64,000 nt of DNA from JAOUEA01 sp963810945. GTDB taxonomy: Bacteria; Actinomycetota; UBA4738; HRBIN12. Each line of letters starts with the position of its first letter. The first letter of the stretch is position 1. The notes beneath the pieces are model-generated. The model was not told where the DNA came from, made no database searches, and saw only the letters and a program-made list of their open reading frames with translations. Made by a program: the position numbers and the translations under genes. The stretch lies in the NCBI GenBank assembly GCA_963810945.1, contig CAWEPI010000014.1, positions 62,001-126,000 of the forward strand. The letters are read 5' to 3'. This document shows positions 36,001 to 43,829 of the stretch, in pieces.

Positions 36001-37613
36001 GCTGGGGCGGCGATTGCGGCGGCTCCGCCTCCACATGCATCTTGCTCGTGGACGGGGATCATGCCGTCACCGCCTCGTTCGCGCCGGTGGTCCACCAGCT
36101 GAGCGTCGGACGGCAAGGCGACGGCTCCGGGTCCGTGACGAGCGATGACGGGGCCATCGATTGTGGGACGGCCTGTTCGGCGGCGATCCGCCAGGCATCG
36201 ATCGTCACGCTCACCGCGGCCGCCGACGCGGGATCGGTCTTCACGGGCTGGAGCGGCGACTGCGCGGGGTCGGCCACGACCTGCGTGCTCGCCGTCGGGG
36301 GTGATCGGGACGCCACGGCCACCTTCAAGGCTCGCTACGGCCTCGTCGTGACCCGGAGCGGCGCGGGCGGGGGGGCGGTGAACTCGGACGCCGGGGCCAT
36401 CGCGTGCGGGCTCACCTGCTCGGACGTCTTCACATCCGGTGACGTCGTCACGCTGAGCGCCGACCCCGACGCCGACTCGACGTTCGCGGGGTGGACCGGC
36501 GACCCCACGTGCGACGGCCTCGATCCGTGCGAGCTCACGATGGATCGAGCGCGCAGCGTCACCGCGACGTTCGCGCCGATCGTGCGGCAGCTCACCGTCA
36601 CGACCGCCGGGAGCGGGTCCGTGACGAGCGCGCCCGGCGGGATCGCCTGCGGCGCCATCTGCGGCGCGGGGTTCGCGCAGCCCACCCAGGTCTCGCTGTC
36701 TGCGACACCCGCGACGGGGTGGTTCTTCTCCGGATGGGGAGGGGCATGTACCGGATCGGGCCCCTGCGTGGTCACGATGGATCAGGCGCGCTCCGTCTCC
36801 GCCGACTTCGTGCAGGCGCCCGCGTGCGGACGCATCCTGTTCACGACGAAGCGCGCCGGCAACATCGACGTCTGGGCGATGAGGGCGGACGGCACCGCCC
36901 AGACGCGCCTCACGACCGATCCCGGCGCGGACGGCCAGGCCCGATGGTCCCCGGACTGCGCGCACATCGCCTTCGTGAGCAGCCGGAGCGGCACGGACCA
37001 GGTCTACGTGATGAACGCGGACGGGAGCGGAACGGTCCAGCTGACGAGCGCTGCCGGCAACACGCAGCCCGCGTGGTCTCCGGACGGCAGCCGGATCGCC
37101 TTCGTCAGCGACCGCGCAGGCGGCCAGATGATCTACGCGATGGACGCCGACGGCCGCCACGTCACGCTCCTGAGCACGGGCATCACGCCGGGAGACGCCC
37201 ACCCGGACTGGTCCCCCGACGGGACGAGGATCGCGTTCACGTCGCGGCGCACGGGAGGCAACCAGGCGTGGGTCATGAACGCCGACGGCTCCAACCCCGT
37301 CCGCCTCACCAAGAACCTCGCGGCGTGCCAGGACCCGGCGTGGTCACCCTCGGGCGCGCGGATCGCCGTGATCTGCAAGTCGAGCGGCACGCTGCAGGTC
37401 TGGACGGTCTCGCCCACCGGCGCCGGCGCCCAGCGCGTGACGACGGACGGGAAGATCGATGCCGGCCCCACGTGGTCCCCGGACGGCTCGCGGATCGCCT
37501 ACTCGGCCAACACGTCCGGGTCGCAGCAGGTCTGGTCCGTGAGCGCCGACGGTGGAACCGCGAGCAACCTCTCCGGCACGATCTCGAAGTGCACGGAGCC
37601 GAACTGGTCCTGA
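33045..37613 (+). CDS. Giant secreted protein: two beta-propellers separated by ten InlB-like Cys-containing repeats
   Basis: A 1522-residue exported protein, starting at TTG 33045 with a Sec signal peptide (residues 1-~27). Residues ~30-435 look like a propeller or delta-60-like repeat region. Residues ~440-1256 contain ten tandem repeats of ~82 residues (Flg_new_2/divergent InlB type): each has GGI-C-x3-C, a hydrophobic VTLTA strand, F-x-G/S-W-GG-DC and a closing ATF/ASF strand. Most carry two Cys pairs. Residues ~1257-1522 form six TolB-like PD40 blades (WSPDGSRIAF repeats). It is likely cell-wall or extracellular and may bind carbohydrate or protein. The repeats are similar at DNA level and could recombine. 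Confidence 0.82.
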   Translation: MHERLRLPLALVAVVALLAVRAPAAGALPSVQPSVGYGVDGPVRAMAEVGNLIWLGGSFGEIQDQAGNAVAPASGLAAFDAASGTAVTSIHLPQLSWNGGTATVYDLSAAPDGTLYLAGDFDAVDGIQRWNAAAIDASTGALLPFAPHVESSMVVYASSSAVYVGGQFLHAYRPDGSALTGWSVPEAWVSPTLRAHTTYPDFRDVTQVGQALVVACVCDKIYDAAHPSPTGVNVKAVVQLDAATGVVLPWAPGNLQLGPSGASTYGISALTHVDPATTQRAIYLAAGGNDFTAAYDLATGAQLWKTDTSGSSQAVAWYQGALVVGGHFDWSESPLAAGCGDNANPAPDCYHTPKLTAMDPGDGHVLLVDGQPWNPVLCCKYNGVWALAVGRDDATLHVGGEFTKAGGAWELASAPDTWRQVGGAKAGNYAHLPGPAATSHPLTVANVDIGAGSGIVTSDVGGIACGTDCDADLPPGTSVTLTAAPAPGYAFLSWGGDCDGTALACHLSMDGARHATASFGVPTYPIVVTKDGTGSGKVTSDVGGINCGSTCAASLATGSSVTLTATAVTGSVFTGWAGDCAGADLSCVLTIDRAHAVVATFAPAKRLTLTKAGGGGGTVTSSPGGLDCGPACSIPFPIGSIVTLTATPDANSTFAGWIGKDAAACAGAGPCQVTMSAQRSVTAAFDPIVHRLATALAGDGAGSVTSDPVAIACPDTCTYALQQGTVVTLTAVAEAGSVFAGWTGDCAGTGPCSIVLDADHAVTATFTALHPLSVHLSGTGGGLVDADVGGIDCPARCTAELPSDTVALLTAAPDAGSAFAGWGGDCADAGTASTCEVTMGQERNVEAIFTAVHHGLGVTLVGDGAGGVTSAPDGIDCGATCGADLRQGTNVVLTATPILGATFIGWGGDCSGTGACQLTMDGDHAVTATFLPAYQVTVSPVGGGGGIVTDGDPNGIVCGTTCSKGYLEGTLVTLRATADAGSVFAGWGGDCGGSASTCILLVDGDHAVTASFAPVVHQLSVGRQGDGSGSVTSDDGAIDCGTACSAAIRQASIVTLTAAADAGSVFTGWSGDCAGSATTCVLAVGGDRDATATFKARYGLVVTRSGAGGGAVNSDAGAIACGLTCSDVFTSGDVVTLSADPDADSTFAGWTGDPTCDGLDPCELTMDRARSVTATFAPIVRQLTVTTAGSGSVTSAPGGIACGAICGAGFAQPTQVSLSATPATGWFFSGWGGACTGSGPCVVTMDQARSVSADFVQAPACGRILFTTKRAGNIDVWAMRADGTAQTRLTTDPGADGQARWSPDCAHIAFVSSRSGTDQVYVMNADGSGTVQLTSAAGNTQPAWSPDGSRIAFVSDRAGGQMIYAMDADGRHVTLLSTGITPGDAHPDWSPDGTRIAFTSRRTGGNQAWVMNADGSNPVRLTKNLAACQDPAWSPSGARIAVICKSSGTLQVWTVSPTGAGAQRVTTDGKIDAGPTWSPDGSRIAYSANTSGSQQVWSVSADGGTASNLSGTISKCTEPNWS

Positions 37614-37615
37614 GC

Positions 37616-37918
37616 TCAGCGCGCCACGACGCGCGGGCGGCGGGTGGGCGCGAGCTCGGCGAGGATCCCGTCGATCTCCCGCACGGCCACCGGATCGAGG
37701 GAGTAGCAGATCTGCGTGCCTCGTCGCTTCGTCGTCACGAGGCCGGCCTCGCGCAGCACCCGGAGGTGCTCGCTCACGGTGGGCTGGCTCACGCCGAACA
37801 CGTCCGCGAAGTCACACGCGCAGGTCTCGGGCTCCGCGGCCAGCTGCATCGCGATCCCGAGACGCACCGGGTGTCCCAGCGCCTTCAGCCGCGCCGCGTC
37901 CGTCGCGATCGATCTCAT
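37616..37918 (-). CDS. ArsR-family metalloregulator with CxC metal site
   Basis: A 100-residue winged-helix repressor. The helix carrying the metal site reads ETCACDFADVFG, equivalent to the ELCVCDL site of As(III)/Sb(III)-sensing ArsR, and the recognition helix is SQPTVSEHLRVLREAGLV. It would release DNA on binding a thiophilic metal or metalloid. ATG 37918 has TATCCT 7 nt upstream and AAGG, so it may be leaderless. It is divergent from the transketolase genes, and an inverted repeat lies between. No arsenic-resistance gene is present nearby. Confidence 0.88.
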   Translation of the reverse strand: MRSIATDAARLKALGHPVRLGIAMQLAAEPETCACDFADVFGVSQPTVSEHLRVLREAGLVTTKRRGTQICYSLDPVAVREIDGILAELAPTRRPRVVAR

Positions 37919-37925
37919 CCTTGAC

Positions 37926-37931
37926 AGGATA
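37926..37931 (-). promoter_or_regulatory. -10 box of the arsR-like gene
   Basis: TATCCT on the minus strand, 7 nt before ATG 37918. Confidence 0.5.
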
Positions 37932-37946
37932 GCCCATCCATCGGAG

Positions 37947-38001
37947 TATCGCTATATAGGCAGATGGCGATAGATCGTGGGAGCGATGGTCGAGAGCGAT
38001 A
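37947..38001. promoter_or_regulatory. Candidate ArsR operator: repeated TATCGC/GCGATA half-sites
   Basis: TATCGC (37947-37952) and GCGATA (37967-37972) form a perfect 6-bp inverted repeat with a 14-bp spacer in the 67-bp divergent region. A third GCGATA lies at 37996-38001, near the start of the transketolase gene. Half-site centres 20 bp apart place the first pair on one face of the helix, as expected for a dimeric repressor. Confidence 0.5.
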
Positions 38002-38693
38002 GCGAGATGGCGATGGGCGGCTCCACCCTCGACGACGTCCGCCGGCTGATGGCCCTCGCCACCGGCGACGAGAAGCACGACGAGTCGAGCACGTCCACGC
38101 TCGACGCGCTCTGGGTGCTGCACGATCACGTGCTCCGGTTGAACCCGACGGATCCAACGTGGGAAGGGCGCGACCGCTTCATCCTGAGCAAGGGACATGG
38201 ACCGGTCGCCTACTACGCGATCCTCGCCGCCAAGGGCTTCTTCCCCCTCGCGTGGCTGGACGGCTTCTTGGAGCACGGGAGCCCGCTCGGATCCCACCCC
38301 GACCGCAACCTCGTGCCCGGCGTCGAGGCCTCCACCGGATCCCTCGGACACGGGCTCCCGATGGCGGTCGGCGTGGCCGCCGCGGTGCGCGCGAAGGCTC
38401 TCGACGCGCGCGTCGTGGTGCTCTGCGGCGACGCGGAGCTCAACGAGGGGACCAACTGGGAGGCGGCGCTGCTCGCCCCCCACCTCCGGTTGGGGAACCT
38501 CACGCTCCTCGTGATCGAGAACCATTCGAGCTCCATCGAGATGGGGCCGTGGGACGCGAAGCTGCGGGCGTTCGGCTGGGCAGCCCGGGTGGTGGACGGC
38601 CACGACCACGCGCAGCTCGAAGAGGCGCTCGGCGCGACCGAGCCCGACGTCCCCACCGCCGTCGTCGCCGACATCCCCCGGGGAGAGTGGTGA
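37986..38693 (+). CDS. Transketolase N-terminal (TPP-binding) subunit
   Basis: The split N-terminal half of a transketolase (~235 residues). It has the opening LALATGDEKH, the HGP/HGLPMA region (SLGHGLPMAVG) and the thiamine-diphosphate/metal motif GDAELNEGTNWEA followed by IENHSS; the usual GDG is GDA here. Its partner is the next gene, with which it overlaps by 4 nt. Split transketolases function in pentose metabolism or in secondary pathways such as apulose or aminocyclitol use. The start is uncertain: ATG 37986 has GGGAG very close, and ATGs at 38007 and 38013 are also in frame. Confidence 0.82.
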   Translation: MVESDSEMAMGGSTLDDVRRLMALATGDEKHDESSTSTLDALWVLHDHVLRLNPTDPTWEGRDRFILSKGHGPVAYYAILAAKGFFPLAWLDGFLEHGSPLGSHPDRNLVPGVEASTGSLGHGLPMAVGVAAAVRAKALDARVVVLCGDAELNEGTNWEAALLAPHLRLGNLTLLVIENHSSSIEMGPWDAKLRAFGWAARVVDGHDHAQLEEALGATEPDVPTAVVADIPRGEW

Positions 38694-39589
38694 GCGCGAT
38701 GGAGCCCACGATGCGGGTGCAGGCGGCCGCGACGGCAACGGATCTCCTCGACGAGGATCCTCGCACGGCGATCGTGTTGGCGGAGATCAGCACGGACCAC
38801 TTCCGCGAGGCGCGCAAACGCCATCCCGAGCGCGTCGTGAACGTCGGCATCATGGAGGCCACCATGGTGGGGGTGGCGGCGGGGTTCGCGATGGAAGGCT
38901 TCCATCCGCTCGTCCACACGATCACCCCGTTCCTCGTGGAGCGCCCGTTCGAACAGCTCAAGCTCGATTTCGGATACCAGGGCCTCGGCGGCACCTTCGT
39001 CTCGACGGGTGCGTCCTACGACTACGCGACCGAGGGCGCGACGCACCACGGGACGGGGGACATCGGCCTGCTGCTCACGATACCGGGGTTCGAGATCCTC
39101 GTTCCCGGCCATCCGGCGGAGCTCGACCGGCTGCTCCGGGCGACCTACGCGAACGCGCGGCCGACGTACCTGCGGGCGAGCGTCTCGGTGAACCGGACCG
39201 CCATGGACGTCGCACCTGGCCGGATGGAGGTCGTGCGCCGAGGCGCCGGGGCCACGGTGGTCGCGGTGGGGCCGATGCTCGATCGCACCGTCGCGGCCGC
39301 CGAAGGGCTCGACGTGAGCGTCCTCTACGCGACGAGCGTCCTCCCCTTCGACGCGTCGACCCTCGCCGCGGTCGCGGGCGATCGGCCGCGCGTGATCTTG
39401 GTGGAACCGTTCTATGAACACTCGATGACCGGACTCGCGGCCGAAGCGCTCGCTCATGCGCCCGCCCGGTTCGCCTCGATCGGCGTGCCACGCCGCTTCC
39501 CCACCGCGTACGGCACGTCCGAGGGGCACGACGCCGACAACGGCCTCGACGTCGTCGGCATCGCGAAGCGGCTCCGCGCCCTGCTCTGA
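38690..39589 (+). CDS. Transketolase C-terminal (pyrimidine-binding) subunit
   Basis: The 299-residue C-terminal partner of the preceding gene. IVLAEISTDHF, RVVNVGIMEATMVGVAAGFAM (Glu that activates TPP), the motif around FVSTGASYDYATEGATHHG and a C-terminal transketolase_C domain from about residue 180 are visible. GTG 38690 overlaps the upstream stop (GTGA). Together the two subunits should form an alpha2beta2 transketolase. The linked ArsR suggests metal- or redox-dependent regulation. Confidence 0.85.
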   Translation: MSAMEPTMRVQAAATATDLLDEDPRTAIVLAEISTDHFREARKRHPERVVNVGIMEATMVGVAAGFAMEGFHPLVHTITPFLVERPFEQLKLDFGYQGLGGTFVSTGASYDYATEGATHHGTGDIGLLLTIPGFEILVPGHPAELDRLLRATYANARPTYLRASVSVNRTAMDVAPGRMEVVRRGAGATVVAVGPMLDRTVAAAEGLDVSVLYATSVLPFDASTLAAVAGDRPRVILVEPFYEHSMTGLAAEALAHAPARFASIGVPRRFPTAYGTSEGHDADNGLDVVGIAKRLRALL

Positions 39590-39663
39590 CGCGGAGCATC
39601 CTTCCCGCGGGTATGCGAGGCTTCCCCGCACCGCATCTGCGCGATCCGTTCGAAGGAGGAGTC

Positions 39664-41055
39664 ATGGTGCACGCCCGCGTGAAGACCGAGAAGCTCTCGC
39701 CCGAGGAAGGGGCCATCGCCCCCGCCTACACACAGCGCCTCGACCTCGAGCCGATCCCGAAGTACACGATGCCCCCGCACGGTGCGCGTCCGGAGGCCGC
39801 CTACCGCTTGATCCACGACGAGCTGCTGCTCGACGGGAGCTCGCGCCTCAACCTCGCGACGTTCGTCACCACGTGGATGGAGCCTGAGGCCGACCGGCTG
39901 ATGGCCGAGGCGTTCGACAAGAACATGATCGACAAGGACGAGTATCCGCAGACCGCCGAGATCGAGCGCCGCTGCGTGAACATGGTGGCCCACCTCTTCC
40001 ACGCCCCCGAGGACACCGACGCGGTCGGCGTTTCGACGATCGGGTCGAGCGAGGCCGTGATGCTCGCCGGGCTCGCGATGAAGTGGCGGTGGCGGCAGCG
40101 TCGCGAGGCGGCCGGACTCCCGACGGACAAGCCCAACCTGATCCTGGGGTCCAACGTCCAGGTGGTGTGGGAGAAGTTCTGCCGTTACTGGGACGTGGAG
40201 CCGCGCTACGTGCCGATGGAGCGGGGGCGCTACGTGATCACCGCGGAGGAGGCCGTGGCGCGGATCGACGAGCACACGATCGGCGTCGTGGCGATCCTGG
40301 GGACCACCTTCACCGGCGAGTTCGAGCCCATCGAGGAGATCCACGACGCGGTGGTGGCCAGCAACGCCTCCACCGGGTTCGACGTGCCCGTCCACGTCGA
40401 CGCCGCGAGCGGCGGATTCGTGGCGCCGTTCCTGCACCCCGACCTCGCAGTGGGACTTCCGCCTACCGATGGTGAAGTCGATCAACGTCTCGGGCCACAA
40501 GTACGGGCTCGTCTACCCGGGGATCGGCTTCGTGGTGTGGCGCGACAAGGAGGACCTGCCGGAGAACTCGTGTTCCACGTGAACTACCTCGGTGGGGACA
40601 TGCCCACCTTCACGCTGAACTTCTCGCGGCCGGGCAACCAGATCGTGGGCCAGTACTACAACTTCCTTCGCCTGGGCCACGACGGCTACCGGCGCGTCAT
40701 GGAGGCCGGCCGGGAGCTGGCCATGCACACCTCCGCCGCGATCGCGGCGATGGGCCCGTTCGAGCTCGTGAGCGACGGGAGCGCGATCCCCGTGTTCGCG
40801 TTCGCGCTGAAGGACGGGGTCCCGTTCACGGTGTTCGACGTCTCCGAGCGGCTCCGCGTGAACGGCTGGCAGGTGCCCGCCTACACGATGCCCGAGAACG
40901 CCACCGACGTGGCGGTGCTCCGCGTGGTCGTGCGCGAGGGATTCAGTCTGGATCTCGCCGATGCCCTCGTGGCGGACCTGGCCGCGGTCATCGACGACCT
41001 GACGAAGAACCCGCCACCGGCGCCCACGCCGAAGAAGGGGTTCGCACATACCTGA
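39664..41055 (+). CDS. gadB: Glutamate decarboxylase (PLP-dependent), with two compensating frameshifts
   Basis: A 463-residue group II decarboxylase converting glutamate to GABA, which consumes a proton and helps acid tolerance. Conserved GSSEAVMLAGLAMKWRWR and VHVDAASGGFVAPF are intact. Between about 40450 and 40563 the encoded protein is out of frame: an extra G at 40450 and a missing base near 40563 restore each other. Correct reading gives WDFRLPMVKSINVSGHKYG, so the PLP lysine (AAG 40499-40501) is actually present. Without correction a database translation would show a decarboxylase lacking its catalytic lysine. ATG 39664 follows AAGGAGGAGTC. The next gene (YrhK-like) begins 13 bp downstream. 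Confidence 0.9.
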   Translation: MVHARVKTEKLSPEEGAIAPAYTQRLDLEPIPKYTMPPHGARPEAAYRLIHDELLLDGSSRLNLATFVTTWMEPEADRLMAEAFDKNMIDKDEYPQTAEIERRCVNMVAHLFHAPEDTDAVGVSTIGSSEAVMLAGLAMKWRWRQRREAAGLPTDKPNLILGSNVQVVWEKFCRYWDVEPRYVPMERGRYVITAEEAVARIDEHTIGVVAILGTTFTGEFEPIEEIHDAVVASNASTGFDVPVHVDAASGGFVAPFLHPDLAVGLPPTDGEVDQRLGPQVRARLPGDRLRGVARQGGPAGELVFHVNYLGGDMPTFTLNFSRPGNQIVGQYYNFLRLGHDGYRRVMEAGRELAMHTSAAIAAMGPFELVSDGSAIPVFAFALKDGVPFTVFDVSERLRVNGWQVPAYTMPENATDVAVLRVVVREGFSLDLADALVADLAAVIDDLTKNPPPAPTPKKGFAHT

Positions 41056-41068
41056 TCCCGACCACGGC

Positions 41069-41905
41069 GTGGAGGTGCGCCACGCGTGGGTGAGCGTGCC
41101 CGAGGACTGGGTCGTGGACACGCGCGAGCGCGTGGGTCCCTTCGTCACGCGCGAGGCCTACCGCCTGCCGGACGGGACGACCCGGCGATGGGATTCACGA
41201 CGCCACCGCAAACGGCGGACCGGCCGCCAGGGGCGGACGTGGTGGGCGCCGCGCTCGTTGAGCTGGTGGATCGCCGTGCTCTTCATGATCGGGTCGACGC
41301 TGTTCGGGCTGGGCCCGTTCCCTCCCTACGCGAACGCGGTCGGGGCGGGCGCCGTCGGCGTGACGTACTTCGTGGGATCGCTCTTCTTCACGGCAGCCGG
41401 CTACCTGCAGTACGCGCAGGTGGTCAACACCCCGTCCGACGTTGCGGGGACGCGCGGTCCGTGGCGTTGGTTCGCCTGGCGGCCGGAGCGGATCGACTGG
41501 TGCTCGGCCACGGTGCAATCCGTGGGCACCCTCCTGTTCAACGTGAGCACCTTCTCCGCGATGCACGCCACCCTGAGCCAGCAGAGCGAGCACAGGTTGG
41601 TTTGGGCCCCCGACATGCTCGGGTCGGTCTGCTTCCTGATCGCGAGCTGGCTCGCTTGGACGGAGGTGTGCCATAGGTGGTGGGCATGGCGTCCGCACGA
41701 CGTGTCCTGGGGGATCGTCGCCCTCAACCTGGGAGGCTCGATCGCCTTCGGGGTCTCCGCCGTCGCGGCGTTCATCCGGCCGAGCACGGGCACCTACGCG
41801 AACCTTCCGGTCTCGAACCTCGGCACGTTCGTCGGTGCGGTGGGCTTCTTCTTCGGCGCGCTCCTGTTGATCCCGGAGATGAACGCTCCGCCCGACGACG
41901 CCTGA
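41069..41905 (+). CDS. YrhK-like polytopic membrane protein
   Basis: A 278-residue protein with a hydrophilic N-terminus (~65 residues) and about six helices. The segments FMIGSTLFGLGPFPPYANAV and SVCFLIASWLAWTE resemble YrhK-domain membrane proteins, probably as a duplicated YrhK repeat (about residues 65-115 and 150-210). The gene lies 13 bp after the decarboxylase and is probably co-transcribed. An association with GABA metabolism is inferred from position only. The GTG start lacks a strong ribosome binding site. Confidence 0.7.
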   Translation: MEVRHAWVSVPEDWVVDTRERVGPFVTREAYRLPDGTTRRWDSRRHRKRRTGRQGRTWWAPRSLSWWIAVLFMIGSTLFGLGPFPPYANAVGAGAVGVTYFVGSLFFTAAGYLQYAQVVNTPSDVAGTRGPWRWFAWRPERIDWCSATVQSVGTLLFNVSTFSAMHATLSQQSEHRLVWAPDMLGSVCFLIASWLAWTEVCHRWWAWRPHDVSWGIVALNLGGSIAFGVSAVAAFIRPSTGTYANLPVSNLGTFVGAVGFFFGALLLIPEMNAPPDDA

Positions 41906-41913
41906 TCCCCGGC

Positions 41914-42852
41914 TCAGCGCTCGCGGAGCTTCGGGTTCAGGACTTCCTCCAAGGCGTAGCCGCACATCGTGAACCCGAGCACCACGAGGATGATCGCGAT
42001 GCCCGGCGGCAGGAGCCACCACCATGCGCCGGTCGTGATGGCGCCGTGGTTGAACGCGTCCTCGATGATCGTGCCCCAGCTCACCGTGTTCGGATCGCCC
42101 AGCCCGAGGATCGACAGCGTCGTCTCCGAGAGGATCGCGACGGAGACCGCCAGGACGGTGTTGGCGATGATGACCGGGACGAGGCTGGGCAGCACGTGAC
42201 GGTTCGCCACGCGCCACTGGCTCGCCCCGAGGGCGCGCGCCCGCTCCACGAACGGACGCTGCTTCACCGAGAGGGCCTGGGCGCGCACGAGGCGTGCCGT
42301 GCTCGCCCACGACGTCACCCCGATCACGATGATGATCGTGCCGAGGGAGGGCCCCAGGATCGAGGCGAGCGCGATCGCGAGCGGGATCCACGGGAGCACC
42401 AGGAACCAGTTGGATACCGAGTTCAGGACGGAGTCCGTGCGCCCGCCCAGGAAACCGGCCGCCAGGCCGACGGACGCGCCGATGAACGCGGCGATCGCGG
42501 TGGCGGCGAACCCCACCAGGAGCGACGCGCGCGATCCCCAGATCGTCAAGGTGAGCACCGAGCGCCCGAAGGAGTCGGTGCCGAGCGGGTAGTGCAGGCT
42601 GGGCGGATCGAACGAGGTGCCCGTAGCGAAGGCCTCCTGCAGGCCCCGGGGATCGGCGAGCAGCGGGGCGAAGACCGCGATCGCCACGAACAGCAGCACG
42701 ATGATCAATCCGGCCATCCCCATCTTGTTCTTGCGGTAGGCGCGCCAGAAGTCGGCCCATGCGCGGCGCCGGCGCGCGCGTGCGGCCGAACGTGCGCTCC
42801 CGGTGGGCGGGCGCGATCCCGGCTCGTTCGTGACGGTGGATCCCACGGCCAC
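41914..42852 (-). CDS. dppC: Peptide/nickel ABC transporter permease (DppC-like)
   Basis: A 312-residue permease with an N-terminal OppC_N segment (DFWRAYRKNKMGMAGLIIVL), six helices and the EAA-loop consensus RARALGASQWRVANRHVLPS that contacts the ATPase. It should pair with the DppB-like permease directly upstream, whose stop it nearly touches. GTG 42852 is chosen as the first start after that stop. No ATPase gene is found in the window. Confidence 0.9.
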   Translation of the reverse strand: MAVGSTVTNEPGSRPPTGSARSAARARRRRAWADFWRAYRKNKMGMAGLIIVLLFVAIAVFAPLLADPRGLQEAFATGTSFDPPSLHYPLGTDSFGRSVLTLTIWGSRASLLVGFAATAIAAFIGASVGLAAGFLGGRTDSVLNSVSNWFLVLPWIPLAIALASILGPSLGTIIIVIGVTSWASTARLVRAQALSVKQRPFVERARALGASQWRVANRHVLPSLVPVIIANTVLAVSVAILSETTLSILGLGDPNTVSWGTIIEDAFNHGAITTGAWWWLLPPGIAIILVVLGFTMCGYALEEVLNPKLRER

Positions 42853-42854
42853 GC

Positions 42855-43823
42855 TCAGCCCGCCCTGATCCGCGGATCGAGGTACCCGTAGATCAGGTCC
42901 GCCGCGAGGTTCATGAAGATCACCGCCGCGCTCGAAAGGAGGAAGATCGCCTGGATCACGGGGTAGTCCTTCTGGTCGATGGCCTGGAAGGTGAGCTGCC
43001 CGAGTCCCGGCCATCCGTAGATCCCCTCGATGATCACCGCGCCGCCGAAGATGAAGCCGAAGCTCAGGAAGACGAGCGTGACGGTCGGCAGGAGCGCGTT
43101 CGGCAACGCGTGTCGGCGGCGCACCGTGCCATCGTTGAGACCTTTGGCGCGGGCCGTCTCCACGTAGTCCTCGTTCTTCACGTCGACGAGCGAGGACCGC
43201 ATGATCAGCATGTACTCCCCCATGTACGCGATCGTGATCGTGAGCACCGGCAGGAACAGGTGGCTGAGGACGTCGGCGACGTGCGTCGGCCCGCTGAGCG
43301 GTGTGGGCGAGGCGTAGCCGCCCAGAGGGAAGATCTTGAGGATCGAGCCGAAGAGGATCAGCAGCATCATCGCGAGCCACCCCTCGGGGATCGAGTAGAA
43401 CGTCATCGACACCCCCGTAGCCGTGACGTCCGCCCGGCTGCCCCGCCGCCACCCGGCGCGTATGCCCAGCAGGATGCCGAGCCCCACCGAGAGGATCGTC
43501 GCGGGCACCAGGAGCAGGACCGTGGGCCACACGCGCACGCCCACGACGTCGGTCACGGGCCGCCCCGAGGTGTACGAGTAGCCGAGGTGACCACGGAGCG
43601 TGTCCCACAGGTAGCCGGGGATCTGCTGCGGCAGCGGCTCGTCGAGCCCGAGGTCGGCGATCAGGGCCTGCTTCTCCTGCGGGGTGAGGTGCTGGTTGCG
43701 CGCCATGGTGTCGATGGGGCTACCGGGCATCACGCGGAAGAGCACGAAATTGAAGAGCAGGACGAACAGGAGCGTGACGAGCGCTCCCGCCAGCTTGCGT
43801 CCGACGTAGCGTCCCGTCCCCAT
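42855..43823 (-). CDS. dppB: Peptide/nickel ABC transporter permease (DppB-like)
   Basis: A 322-residue inner-membrane permease with the DppB signature at the N-terminus (LLFNFVLFRVMPGSPID) and the EAA-like loop TARAKGLNDGTVRRRHALPN. It forms the translocation channel with DppC. ATG 43823 has GAGGACGG upstream and is 6 bp after the binding-protein gene. The order SBP-dppB-dppC is typical. Confidence 0.92.
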   Translation of the reverse strand: MGTGRYVGRKLAGALVTLLFVLLFNFVLFRVMPGSPIDTMARNQHLTPQEKQALIADLGLDEPLPQQIPGYLWDTLRGHLGYSYTSGRPVTDVVGVRVWPTVLLLVPATILSVGLGILLGIRAGWRRGSRADVTATGVSMTFYSIPEGWLAMMLLILFGSILKIFPLGGYASPTPLSGPTHVADVLSHLFLPVLTITIAYMGEYMLIMRSSLVDVKNEDYVETARAKGLNDGTVRRRHALPNALLPTVTLVFLSFGFIFGGAVIIEGIYGWPGLGQLTFQAIDQKDYPVIQAIFLLSSAAVIFMNLAADLIYGYLDPRIRAG

Positions 43824-43829
43824 CCGTCC

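Noticed and set aside
34362..36812. Regular ~246-bp DNA repeats that could suggest a CRISPR or tandem satellite
   Set aside because: They lie in frame inside one gene, encode a known repeat fold, are too long and divergent for CRISPR, and have no spacer structure.
33522..37202. A 1226-codon open frame on the minus strand opposite the giant secreted protein
   Set aside because: The plus strand has a signal peptide, ten consistent repeats and PD40 motifs. The antisense frame reads as Arg/Gly/Ala-rich low-complexity sequence, a common by-product of high GC.
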